Source: Achaetomium macrosporum (lineage: Eukaryota > Ascomycota > Sordariomycetes > Sordariales > Chaetomiaceae). Taken from it: a stretch of 64,000 bases of DNA. Every line of letters begins with the position of its first letter. Position 1 is the stretch's first letter. The notes beneath the pieces are model-generated. The model was not told the DNA's origin and did no database searches. It saw nothing but the letters and a program-made list of their open reading frames with translations. Location: NCBI GenBank assembly GCA_033296875.1, contig MU860097.1:1-64000 (forward strand), given 5' to 3'. This document shows positions 23,455-34,651 of the stretch, piece after piece. A program made the position numbers and the translations under genes.

Positions 23455-24880
23455 ATGTAAGTTTGGCATGACGCTTTTCCGATCCAGGATTCATATTTGC
23501 ACGGAATACTCACCGATTCCAGGCGTATCACACTTTCCATCACCAACTCGGAACCCCAGAGCGATGAGCAGGACCTGCTCTCGCTGGAGGTCTACCCGGA
23601 GATGACAATAGAGACACTACGCAGCTCCATCCAAGCCGAAACAACACATCATCCCAGCGCTCAGCACCTCTACCACAATGGGCAGCTCCTGACCGACAAC
23701 TCCAAAACCCTGGCGGAACTAGGTGTCACGGACGGTGACATGCTCGCGCTCCATGTCCGCGACATGCGGGGCAACACGGCCGTTCCTGCAGCAGGTAGAC
23801 AGCAGGCCGCTCAAGGCGGGCCGCGTAGCGCCGCGCGACCTTCCGCAGAACAAGACCCAGAGGTGATCCGGCTGCAGATTCTCGGTGATCCGAACCTCAG
23901 GGGCGAGCTGGCCAGGTCGAGGCCCGACTTGGTGGCCTCGCTGGAGGACCCGCAGGCCTTCGCCCGTCTGTTTGCGGACAGCCTCGACAGGGAGCGGAGA
24001 GAGCGTGAAGAACGCCATCGCCAGATCCAGATGCTAAATGCCGACCCGTTTGACCCGGAAGCACAGGCGAAGATATTAGAGATGATCCGGCAGGACCAGG
24101 TCATGCAGAACCTGCAGGACGCTATTGAGCACACCCCCGAAGGTAACACCGCAACCGAACACAGCGTCACTTTGGAGCATGTGCTAACCATACCCCCCAG
24201 TTTTCGGCACCGTGCACATGCTGTATCTCGAAGTCGAGGTCAACGGGTACAAAATGAAGGCGCTGGTGGACTCGGGCGCGCAAGCGACAATCATGAGCCC
24301 CCAGTGCGCCGAGGCCTGCGGTATCATGCGCCTGGTTGACAGGCGCTTCGCTGGTGTCGCACGGGGTGTCGGCACCGCCAACATCATCGGCCGCGTGCAC
24401 TCGGCGCAGATGAAGATTGGCCCGCTCTACCTGCCGTGCAGCTTCACTGTCATGGAGGGCAAGCAGGTGGAGTTGCTCCTGGGCCTCGACATGCTGAAGC
24501 GCCATCAAGCCTGCATCGATCTCGCGAAAGACAAGTTGATCATCCAGGGCGTCGAGGTGCCGTTCCTTGGCCCGGCCGACATTCCCAAGGACACTGAAGC
24601 GGCGTATCAGGAAGAGCCAACCGTGCCAGGCCCCGCTGGGACCACCATTGGACAGCGCTCCGGCGCTATACATGCACCTGGAGCGGCGCCAGCGCAACCA
24701 CCACCTCAGGCCAGGGCCGGGCCAAGCACGCAGCAGAGGGCTCCGCCAAGACCGAGTTTCCCAAGGGAACACATTGAACAGCTCGTGGCGCTCGGGGCAT
24801 CCGAGCAGAGAGCAATCCAGGCACTTGAGGCAACTGGCGGGAATGTCGAGTATGCCGCCAGCCTGATCTTCCAGGATTGA
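23455..24880 (+). CDS. ddi1: DNA damage-inducible protein 1, ubiquitin-dependent aspartyl protease
   Basis: Coding exons 23455-23456, 23523-24142 and 24201-24880, about 433 residues. The order is a ubiquitin-like domain (about 2-76), a helical linker with LRGELARSRPDLVASLEDP and DPFDPEAQAKILEMIRQ, a retroviral-type aspartyl protease domain with the catalytic motif DSGAQ at about 230, and a C-terminal UBA domain (about 392-433, ending AASLIFQD). Ddi1 is a shuttle factor that brings polyubiquitinated clients to the proteasome and can cut some of them. The start codon is interrupted by an intron: AT lies before a GTAAGT donor and G after a TTCCAG acceptor. No other ATG in phase lies before the ubiquitin-like domain. 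It converges on RRP8. Confidence 0.94.
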
Positions 24881-25247
24881 TCGGTTGCGCCTTTTTTTTC
24901 TCCATGAACGGCTTGGGACGATGTTAACGGGTTACGATTTGGGCGCAAAGGGGATAAATGGTTCTAGGCGCAAAAAGAGGCATCCGCATGGCATGCTGGA
25001 CCATCTCTCAAGAAACTTGGCTGTTGCTTAAGGGGTCTGTCTGGGCACAAAAGAGCGGATGGATCATGAAACCAGTATGCAGGGCAGTCCCTTTATTAGA
25101 GGAGGCATTATGTGAAACTGGAAAGAGCGCATGGTGCTTTGAGTCGGCCGTCATCTTGTTGTTCTTCTGTTGACCCCACGTGGTCCTCCTGTCCCACTCC
25201 CCTAATCGGGCATTTGGCGCTGCGACCAAGCAAATACTTCTAAAAGA
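24881..25247. other. short intergenic region between convergent DDI1 and RRP8
   Basis: About 370 bases containing both 3' UTRs. A poly-T run lies at 24892-24899 just after the DDI1 stop. Nothing else is seen. Confidence 0.6.
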
Positions 25248-26957
25248 TTAACGTACCTTGTACACACAAGGCTTCAGCACCGCAGCCTCATTAACCACCT
25301 CATCCTCGCCATCACCAAAAAACTTCTTCTTCGGTCCTGCCTGCTCTTTCTTCCCTTTCGAACCATGCCCCTGACCTTGACCCTGCCCCTGCCCTTTATC
25401 CTCAACTGCACATTTCCCCTTCACCGCGGGCGCCGCCTTGACAAAGTGCATGCGCACAAACATCTTGTTGCGCATGTCCACCGCATTCTCCCCGAGGTCC
25501 CGGTTCAGCAAGAATCCCCTCTTCCGGAGGGCCTCCACAAACCCAGAGATGTCCGTCTCCTGCTGCTGCTTCGCAACACCGTCGACTTGCACCGCCAACT
25601 CAGCAGCAAGCTCCGCCTCGTCCTCCTCGTCACCCTTTTTGCCCTTAGACGCCGCTGCTCCCTTCTTGCGGTTGCCGACGCTGTGTGCCACCACCTTCTT
25701 CTTGTTGAGTTCTGGGTTGGTGAACCGGCTCTTGATCTCGGCCACCCAGAGCTCCCCCTTCCAGCGCAGCACGCGATAGGCTTCCTCGATGAAGTCGATC
25801 CAGTTGGTGCCCATCAGGGCGAGGCAGAAGATGGCCACGTCGACGGAGCCGTCGGGCAGCGGGAGGTTGGCGATGTCGGCGCGCGTGACCAGCGGGGAGC
25901 CGCCCGTCTGCAGGTCGAAGCTGCAGATGTCGAGGTGCAGTTTGGATTGCAGCGGCTGCAGGGCGGTCGCGAGCTTGGCGTCGCCGCAGCCTAGGTCGGC
26001 GATGGTGCAGGTCTTAGAGCCGGGCGGCTTGGGCAGCGGGAGTTGCGAGGGCGTGAGCGGCTGGTTGCGGTTGCGTGGCGGGAAGCGCACTTTGGCGCGG
26101 CTCTTGATGTCGGCGATGTAGCCGTCCACGGGGTTCTCGGGCCAGACGTCCACTTGTCGGCGGAAGCCTTCGTGGTATTCGGTGAACATCTCTGGCGAGT
26201 CCTGGAAGAGCTGGAAGGCTTCGGTCGACGGGCGGGTGTAGAGAGTCTCGTTGAGATGGCGGAAGCGGGCAGAGATAAGCTTCTCGCGCATGGAGGCTTG
26301 GAGAGGGGTGAGTTTGGCCGGGGCTGGCGCGGGAGGTGCTGGTGGAGGTGCCGCCTCAGCCGTGGGAGTTTTGTCGATGGCTTGTTGATGTTGGCCTGTA
26401 CCCTGGGAATCATCTCCTGTACTTTGCTTCTGCTTCTTCTTCTTCTTCTTCTTCTTCTCGGCCTTCCCATTAACAACGGGCTGGGCAGCCTCAGGAGCTT
26501 CCTCAGCTTCCCCCTCATCGTCGATACCGTTCCATTCTTCCTTCTCGGCAGGCTCCGACGCCGCGATTAGGGAAGCTTGCTTTTGCTTCTCCTTCTCCTT
26601 CTTTCTCTGTTTCTTCTCGGAGCTGTCATTGACCTGCTTATGCTGCCCTTTGCTTCCCAATTGGGCAGGGCTGGCCGTGCCTACTGCGGCATTGCTTGGA
26701 GCTGTAGACTCGTGCTCTCTCTTTTGGCGTTTGTGGTCTTTCTTGGGTTGAGCCTTGTCCGCCGGCACAGATGGCCCCTTGTGCTCAATGACCTTCTCCC
26801 ACAGATCTGCGAAATTCGCAGCCGTCACATTCTCCGTGTTCCCTTGTCTCTTCCGCTTCCTTGAAGTCTTGGGCACGGAAGCGGCAGTTCCGGCTGGCCG
26901 TTCCATCTCAACCTTTAGCTTCTCGGCCGAGACACTGAGGCCCTTCACTGGAAACAT
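25248..26957 (-). CDS. rrp8: 25S rRNA adenine-N1 methyltransferase
   Basis: A single exon of 569 residues from the first ATG (26957). The first 215 residues are disordered and very basic, with several Lys/Arg-rich stretches that suit nucleolar import. The catalytic domain then starts at about 215 (LTPLQASMREKLISARFRHL) and contains YHEGFRRQVDVWPENPVD, the SAM-binding motif ADLGCGDAKLA near residue 316, SVDVAIFCLALMGTNW and GFLLNRDLGENAVDMRNKMF. Rrp8 makes the m1A mark on large-subunit rRNA in the nucleolus and helps early pre-rRNA cleavage. An insertion of Lys, Glu and Ala residues lies between the last conserved strands. The end VYKVR reads through a perfect GTACGT donor, so a short last exon is possible. 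Confidence 0.95.
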   Translation of the reverse strand: MFPVKGLSVSAEKLKVEMERPAGTAASVPKTSRKRKRQGNTENVTAANFADLWEKVIEHKGPSVPADKAQPKKDHKRQKREHESTAPSNAAVGTASPAQLGSKGQHKQVNDSSEKKQRKKEKEKQKQASLIAASEPAEKEEWNGIDDEGEAEEAPEAAQPVVNGKAEKKKKKKKKQKQSTGDDSQGTGQHQQAIDKTPTAEAAPPPAPPAPAPAKLTPLQASMREKLISARFRHLNETLYTRPSTEAFQLFQDSPEMFTEYHEGFRRQVDVWPENPVDGYIADIKSRAKVRFPPRNRNQPLTPSQLPLPKPPGSKTCTIADLGCGDAKLATALQPLQSKLHLDICSFDLQTGGSPLVTRADIANLPLPDGSVDVAIFCLALMGTNWIDFIEEAYRVLRWKGELWVAEIKSRFTNPELNKKKVVAHSVGNRKKGAAASKGKKGDEEDEAELAAELAVQVDGVAKQQQETDISGFVEALRKRGFLLNRDLGENAVDMRNKMFVRMHFVKAAPAVKGKCAVEDKGQGQGQGQGHGSKGKKEQAGPKKKFFGDGEDEVVNEAAVLKPCVYKVR

Positions 26958-29487
26958 TGCGATAGTCACTGCCAGAGTATTGCAAAACCGTTGTTGTTGT
27001 TGTACAGTTCTGCCGTGTCAATGCTGAGGTTGGCCGCAGCTTTGCATCAAATCCAATTATCCAAGCACAAAAAAATGAGCGGGGCTCACCTTATCCGTCG
27101 AGCTTATCGGCAGCCGTTCCGGGCCCGGGACTCACGGAACCTGCCGAGAAGTGGGTCTGGGAAGGGGTCAAACTCCCGAATCCCGTCTGATCCATCAGAT
27201 CGGAGAAGCCGGGGCAGCATACCTAGGTAGGTTAACTTAAGACGCCAAACACTCTTCCGGTTACTTGGTGCTACAGCATTTTGCGGGGTGCCTCGAGAGA
27301 GTGGACTGTGCGAATGCGCTTTCAGCACTAGCGGCCGAAGTCAACAGGCAGAGAAGACTCTGTTCGTCTGTGAAGACTGATGGAGTCAGGGTGCAGGCCT
27401 CGATGGATTGGTGTGTTGGGCTCGTTCAGACTTCCGTGCGCACACACAGGGCCTACATCGCCCGGCATCAAGATGTGCTTTCTACATACCTTAGGTTCTT
27501 CCGTCTCCTCTTGCAGATGGGCTTCCACGTGCACAAGGCAGCGCTTCGCGGCATTAGTTCCGCTCTCCCAGGCGATGTAGATCCCGGATGGTGTTTCGCT
27601 GTTGTGCCACGCAGTAGCAGCACTCGTGCGCACCCGGGTAGCTCCGCGAAGATTCTGGAGGCCAGCGACTGGTCGATGTTCAAATCACCCTAGCACTCGA
27701 GGTCTATTCCGTATACCTATCGTCTCGTGATGTCCGGTGTGTATGTAGGATAGAGTGCCGCGTATTCCACCGTCGCACCTCACCCAAATGCGCCAACAGT
27801 GCCAACCCGGGTTTGCAGTGCGACGAACACCTCGGAGCAATGCAGCAATCACACCCTCCACCGGTCGGTACCAGTAGGTAGGCTGGATTCAAGGTTCTGT
27901 GATTGATGAGTGCCCATCGGCCCCGTCTTTACGCACCTAACGTAAATCCAGCTCAATCGGAGTAGCGAGCAGTTCCCACACCAAATCAGCAAGACCGGGC
28001 CAACGAGACAGGATAATCACCTACCACTGCCTACCTTACCTAGGTAGCTTCCTACATGCGCGAGTGCGCCGCCTTCACACGTACTACGCATGCTTTCTTT
28101 CCGAATCGACCTCACTTGCACGACGACTAGCCGGTCGGTTCCAGTTGGCTCGTTCCGCGGCGACGCACAAGTTGTTGGGGTCCTTCGATGCAATCCCACG
28201 TCGCTGATGACAACTACGGATTGCATTCGCTCACCGTGCCGCTCGACGGCATCAGCGGCAGACATGTGAGCCGGGCCAGGAGCGCCCTAGCTGACTGAAT
28301 TAGGCTGACTGCCGTTGCGGCTGTTTTGTTGACGGGCATACCGAGGTTCGCCAGTGGGGTTCAGCTCCCCGCACAGCTCCCCGCCCTGCTGCACAACACT
28401 GCAGTGGCCCACAGCCGAGCACCGCGAACAGGTTCCAGTTGCAACCCCACCTCACCTACCTCCCCTGCGGGAGGTTCTAGCCCCTGAAGCCTTTTGGGCG
28501 ATTTTCTACTTGGCGCCGTCCTCCTGCTTAGGCCCAACGCTCGATGCTGCGTTGCTGGGGTCGTCCATGCAGGAATGCGACCTCCCCGTTGCAAGCACGG
28601 CGCCAGTCCCTAGTTACTCCGTAACTGTTTCTAACTCTGTGCGGCTGGACACTGCCGATCTACCCTCACACGACGGCATCTCCCACGATCGGCCCGTGAT
28701 CCACGGATGCTTTCGTTCAACACCGCCACAGCTCGACATCCGGGCAATCGTGCTTCGTGGTTGACTGGCTGTTTTGTCCCCTTCACAGGCTCACCGTCGC
28801 TTTAAGCGTGAGATCTCTCTTGGTTGGCCTTATGTATCCACAGAAGGAGATCCCAAAGTGAAGAGACTGCCATGGATTGACAGCCTCCTGGCTCTTCCTC
28901 GCCTTGTGGAGACGGCGGACGAAGACCCGTCTATACATGATCGCGTCTCACTTCGCCCACTACTCTGCATCGAGCCGGCCTAGCTAGCAAGGGCGCTCTA
29001 AGAAAGAGTACCTTCTGGTGTTGTTGCCGTTTTGCTGCACCCTCCTCCAAAATTCTTTGAGCTGGCACTCCCCCAAATTCGAGGACGAGGCCGTCGGCAA
29101 TTCCCGTCACCACCCCGTCACACGAGACCTGTCTCAGTTTAGGTCCTATCCGAACAGGTGCCTCACGGACAGAGCCCTGAGCACCGGACCCGCCCCCCCC
29201 TTCTCTCTCCACCTCCCGGTTCAACACACCAGTGGCGCTGTTTTATTACCCGTAACTCTCCTACGGTACCCTACCGTACTGTTGACATCCGGGGTTGCGC
29301 CACATCGGGAGGACCGCCTCAGAGCACCTTCCATGATATCCTCCTCGGCTGGTCCTCAGATGGTCCTGTACGGCTCCTGGCGGCGTTCTTCGGTCTAGCG
29401 TCGACAGAAGCACTTCATGTCTCTTTCCCACCTGGCCAAGACAAACCCCCGGACGGATAATCTTGTAACCTCTTGTTCCTCGCCGCC
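26958..29487. other. intergenic region, no gene seen
   Basis: About 2.5 kb between the divergent RRP8 and Zn2Cys6 regulator starts. It contains copies of a CCTAGGTA-type motif (near 27221-27232 and 28038-28047). A frame at 28354-28764 starts without ATG. The rest is probably the long upstream region of the regulator; no RNA gene recognised. Confidence 0.55.
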
Positions 29488-32400
29488 ATGGCTTCGGTTG
29501 AGTCTCTGCCAAACACTGGCTCTGCTGAAGAGTCGCGGCCCGCCGAGTCTCCCCCGTCGGCATCTGGCAGCAAAGGAGACCAACCGCCCCCACCACCGAC
29601 GCCGCCCAAGAGAACAAAGGTGATGAGGAGGACGAAGACCGGGTGTCTCAGTGAGTCTTTTCGGTCCACATATGCTCTTCTTCACCGGCCGAATCGCATA
29701 TCTTAACGCTACGTCTATCTTAGCCTGCCGGAGACGGCGAATCAAGTGTGACGAAGGCAAGCCGACTTGCAACAACTGCATCAAGTCCAAGAGAGAATGC
29801 GACGGATACAACAAGCGGCTCACCTTCAAGGAGCCTCTGAGCTCGTTTCCCTCAGGGCCCTTCTCACATCCTCCTTACCACCGGCAAGTCCAACAGGAGC
29901 TCATCAACGCCCAGATCGCGGCGGCGCAAACCAAAGCGGCGTCCTCACAAGCACCGCTCCCTGTCATAGCCCCGAAACCTCCATCGGTAGACTTCTCCGG
30001 TGCCGGGCCGATACACTTTGGACAGGGGTATGGCAGCAGCGTAAACCCTTCGATGGCCGGAGCGCCCGCCTTCAACCCGCCACAGCAGCTACCAAGTCCC
30101 CCGCTCTTGGGCTCAGACCTCAGCTCGTTTCCTGGTCCTCCTCCGCTTATACATGGGGAACCATCCACGCACGGGAATTTCTTGGGAGTCCCTCCCGGGC
30201 TCCAGGATCTGCCACACGATGCAAGCTCAGGCTCAGTTGGTCTCCCACCTGCTTTCATCACCAGACACCATGTGCCCATCCCGACCACCAATCAGTCGCT
30301 GGTTTACCCCGAGAGCGGCGATGGAAGGCTGGATCGGTCCCTCCCTGCCGATAATGACGGCTATGTTGGCTATTGGGACTCGGATGATGAAGCGTCCATG
30401 GCCGAATCAGACGACGATGCGGTCGTAGAGCCTCATCTCGTCCATCTCGAAGCAAATGATCTCGGTATCCAGGTAGCGAGACGCCTAGAACCACATCACG
30501 ATATATACGGGGTGCGTATCAGGTCGTTCGCCGGCTTGGCAGACCAGAACATCCTCGACACGTACTACCCATCCTCGTCCAACTCGCCTCTGAATGACTC
30601 CCAAACCGCGGCCGTCTTCTGGTACTTCGTCAACGTTACCGGCAACAGTATGTCCCTGTACGAGAGGCACCCGTTCGATCCCACGCCGCTTTTCGAAGGC
30701 CAGCCCGTTCCCAAGCAGCGCCAACATATATGGACTTGTTTGTGCCACACTGCAGCCCACACTCACATTTCCAGCGTGCTAATGCTTCCTACCAGATACT
30801 TTCCCCATCATGGCCTTTAATCATCCCGCCCTGATGCAGGCGATGCTTGCCTTGGGCAGCTTACAGATGGCCAAGCTCCAAGGGCTGCCGCCCACGGCGG
30901 CCATGAAGCACTACCATTTGAGCCTGCGAAGAATCGCAAAGAACTACCAGAGCGTCAACAGGCGCACACAACCAGCGACTCTGGCCGCCACGCTGTTGCT
31001 CGGCTTCTACGAGGTGTGGAACTCGGATCATGATAAATGGTGCAAACACATGTGGGGAGCCCGCGCCGTCATCAAGGATATCCCCTTCGCCCAGATGACG
31101 CGGGACGTGCTCGCTTACAGACAAAGACGGAAGGAGCTGGAGGTTCTGAGCCACCAGTGCAACGACTTCTGCTTCGCCTCGCATGGAGACTCCAGCCAGG
31201 ACTCGGATCCGGTGGACACGGAGCTGCTTCTCCACTTCACTGGCCAGAGGGTCGACTACAGCACCGGCCGGCCGGCTCGCCTCACTCAGCGCGACGTCGA
31301 GACATACGAGCAGCTGCGAGACCTCTACTGGTGGTTTTGCAAGATGGATGTCTATCAGAGCTTCCTTGGAGGCACTCGGCTTCAGTAAGTGGTCGTGCGA
31401 TCTTTATTTCTGTACTATACATACCTGTGCTGACTGATGCTAGGATGGAATACCAACAGTGGACGCAGTGCGTGCCGCGGGGTCCTTTCGGCAGGATAGA
31501 TTCGATGTAAGTGTGAGGCTACGTAAAAGGCCATTTGACACCTCACTCATCCGAATCGCAGTTACGGCACGTTCGACCATCTCATGCTGCTGCTGGGAAG
31601 GCTAGCCAACTTCTCATCGATGGATCTGGCCCGGAAACGCAGGGCAAGGAAGGCTCAAGCTCCCCCGCCTAGCCAAGGGCCTCCTGGTCACGGCCGCGGA
31701 CAAGGAGGGCCGGGACAGCAACAACAAGGACCGGGGATGGGTCGGGGACAGTCTCCCCCCTCGTTCCCAGGCCTGATGCCAACCTCGGGCCGTGTCACGG
31801 TGCCGAGGGGCTTTAGCCCGCCGCGAGACGTGCCATTCCAGTCCAGCGACTCCGCCGAAGAAACGGACTTTGATGCGTCCACTGCGAAGGCATTGCAGGA
31901 GTGGGAGGAGATTCGGCAGGCCTTTGAGGTCTTCCGGTCGCGTCTAGGCCCGGACTTCGAGCCCATGGGGCCCGACTTCGCGCAACCCGAGATGACGCCC
32001 TTCGGCCCCGCCCTGATGTACCGCACCTACAGCATCGCGGGCATCTGGATGAATTACTACATGGGGCTAATCGTGCTGCATCGGGCCCACCCGTCGATGC
32101 CGCCCGTTGCCGTGGTGGCGGCGGGCATGGCGGCGCAGCAGACGGGCAGGTGGGCGAACGAGATCGCTCGCATCGCTGCGGGACTGCACGAGGACACCAC
32201 CCACGTGACGGCCATCAGCACGCTGGTCGGCGCCGCCTTCATCGAGAGCTCCTTCCCGCTGTTTGTGGCCGGCGTCCAGGTATGTGCCCCAACGGTGAAT
32301 GAATACACACGCACGCACACACACTCTCTCGCTCTTATACCCCTCCTTTTCCTTCCCCTCCTTTTACCTGCCTCACTAACTCTAACCCTCTCAAATCATA

Positions 32401-32797
32401 GTTCCGCGACATCCAACAGCGACACTGGACCATCCGCCGCCTGCGCGACATCGCCCGCCTCACGGGGTGGCAGTCGGCGCGCCAGATCGCCGAGGGCTGC
32501 GAGTCCGGCTGGAACAAGGCCGCCGAGCTGGGGCGCGGGCCGCCCTATCACAGCCCGCCCGACCTGGGCCCGCTGTTCCAACCGGAGTCGGTGTGGAGCC
32601 GGCCGCGGCGCATCGATCGCCGCATCCAGGAGCTTGAGGCCCAGGCCGCCGGAGAGAATCGGCTGGTGCTGGCGCGGTCGGAGCAGGCGCACTATGCGCT
32701 GGGCCTGTTGAGCGTGGAGCAGGATTTGGACACGTTGCAGATTGACGATGATGTGGAAGGGGAGCAGAATCGGGGACCGGGGGTTGTAGCTGGCTAG
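29488..32797 (+). CDS. Zn2Cys6 transcription factor with fungal regulatory domain
   Basis: Six exons: 29488-29650, 29724-30737, 30796-31384, 31444-31506, 31562-32279 and 32402-32797, about 980 residues, all in phase. The start has a strong context (GCCGCCATGG). A Pro/Ser-rich leader is followed by the binuclear zinc cluster at about residues 52-80 (GCLTCRRRRIKCDEGKPTC, then NNCIKSKREC). A long Pro/Ser-rich linker and an acidic segment come next, then a helical regulatory region with MAFNHPALMQAMLALGSLQ, typical of the Fungal_trans_2 family (PF11951). A Gly/Gln/Pro-rich insertion (about 640-690) interrupts it. The protein is a nuclear regulator; its target genes are unknown. The first intron separates the first two zinc-binding cysteines. 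The last intron contains a CT-rich stretch. Confidence 0.92.
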
Positions 32798-33135
32798 TAG
32801 GGGCAATGTTTGGTTATGGGTGGTGGATTGTTCATTGTTTATGTACTTGTACTTGTACCTGTACCTCGTTTGATGATATCCCGGGCTCTTCTTGGTCGGT
32901 TTCCTGGGCTTTTTTTAGAGTAGGGTTCGGCCTGGAAGACAAAAACATCCATCTAAAAGCAACAAGGATAGCAGGAATAGGGCCAAGGCTACCTCAGGAA
33001 ACTGGCGTTGTTGGTTTAACTTCGTTGTCTATTTCTTCAGCTGCTCCACATCGTCACGCTGTCAAATAGAATGCAGATCGAGCGGAGGTGCTGAACCCAC
33101 TTACGCCCCTTCTCCCTCCCATTAGTCCAGAGTGT
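32798..33135. other. intergenic region between convergent genes
   Basis: About 340 bases with the 3' UTRs of the Zn2Cys6 regulator and the proteasome gene. It contains a short GTACTTGTAC/CTTGTACCTG repeat at about 32840-32866. No gene. Confidence 0.6.
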
Positions 33136-34149
33136 CTAATTGGCCGGCAGCCTCTCGACAACAGCAGCCATCTCCTCGTCCGTGTATATTCTGAAGCCGC
33201 GGTCCTTGGTAACGCTGGCCAATTGCACATTCTTGGAATCAAGTTTCTCCTCCATGACCTGCTTGAGCGTCTTGAGCACGAGGGTTTCGGCGTCTGCGAT
33301 GGTAAGGGACTGGATAAGAGAGGTAGGAGCTGAGTTAGCACAAGGAGCTCGTACATAGCCTGGAATTGGGACAAGAAGAGCGGGGGTGCCTTACCTTGTG
33401 ATATTCATTCTGCAGCTCGGCCTGCGCGCCCTCGCTCCCGCTACCGATCGCCTTGGCATCATAACGATAGAACGTCCCCGACGGCTCGGCATGGTACAGC
33501 GACGGCCCGTCCTCGTCGTAGCCCGCGATCAGCAGCGCCACGCCGAAGGGCCGGCTCATGATGCTCTCCTCGCCGTCGGCCGACTCGCCGAACCGCAGGG
33601 CCAGGTCACAGATGGCCTGCGTGCAGCTCTCCACGCGCAGCTTCTCGTTGTAGTTGAACGCGTGCGACTGGCACTCGACCCGCGCGTGCTCTACCATCGA
33701 CCGCGCGTCCGCCTGCAGCCCGGACATGGCGCACCCGATGTGTCGGTCGATCTCGACGATCTTCTCGACCGAGGACGTCTCGAGCAGCGGCGACGTCACG
33801 CGCTTCTCCACCCCAAGGATCACGCCTTCTGACGTCGCCACGCCGATGGCCGTCGAGCCGAGCTTGATTGCTTCGAGCGAGTACTCGACTTGGAAGAGGC
33901 GGCCTTCGGGCGAGAAGGTGCTGGAGAGGGTTCGGTTAGTATTAGGCTGGATGGTCCCCGGGTTGGGAGGGAGTGGTGGTTCTTCAGTAATGAGGGGAGG
34001 AACTGAGGGAGGGAGGAGACGTGGTAAGCCTACTTGATGCCCCGGTCTGTACAATGTAAGTGTTAGCTGTGTTCGTTTGCGCATTAGGATGCGAAGCACG
34101 AGAGCTTTCCCCGGGCATACTCACCGTATTCTGATCTTGCCATAAACAT
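33136..34149 (-). CDS. pup2: 20S proteasome subunit alpha 5
   Basis: Exons 34149-34125, 34046-34034, 33920-33395 and 33309-33136, about 245 residues. The alpha-type N-terminal signature is present (SEYDRGINTFSPEGRLFQVE), followed by YSLEAIKLGSTAIGV, HIGCAMSGLQADARSMVEHA and RPFGVALLIAGYDEDGP. The protein is a structural, non-catalytic subunit of the outer ring of the 20S core and helps gate substrate entry. The second exon is only 13 nt and codes the DRGI part; without it the conserved signature would be broken, which supports the model. It is divergent from GCP2, with about 500 bases between starts. Confidence 0.95.
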
Positions 34150-34651
34150 CTTGACGGTGTTGTGGGATAACGACTTATTCTGGGAATTCCTGATCCAGAT
34201 ATGTGCTTTCGCCGGCTTGGTGTTGGGAAACTCCGCAAGATCACAGTGCCGCGGGGCAGTTGACGGGGAGGTCTGGGAATGGTGGAGGTGAGGCTGGGTT
34301 GCATTGGCAGCTGAAGCTAGGCACGAAGGGCTACGAAGCTCGCGTCTCCACGACCCGGCAGGCGACCAACGAATGGGCCTGGCAGCAACCCCTGTCGGTG
34401 CTTTCCTGGCCACCCCACATTCCTAGAGCACGCTAGTCCCGAAGAAGCAAAGCGTCAACCGTCGCGGCTCCCTTCTCTCGCGCCTTTTGGGCTGGCAGCT
34501 CCCGCGTCTTAAGTGCTGTTAACCACTTTCAGTTTCAGCATTCAGACTCGCGGGAATCCAACGACCCTGATTTCCCGACAGCAGCGACGCCGCGACACAT
34601 ACCCCCGACGGCGACCAGGGCTGCGCTTTGCCAATGTAGACAGGGACAACA

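Noticed and set aside
28354..28764. 136-codon plus-strand frame upstream of the Zn2Cys6 regulator
   Set aside because: It starts without ATG, has random-looking composition and lies in a probable promoter.
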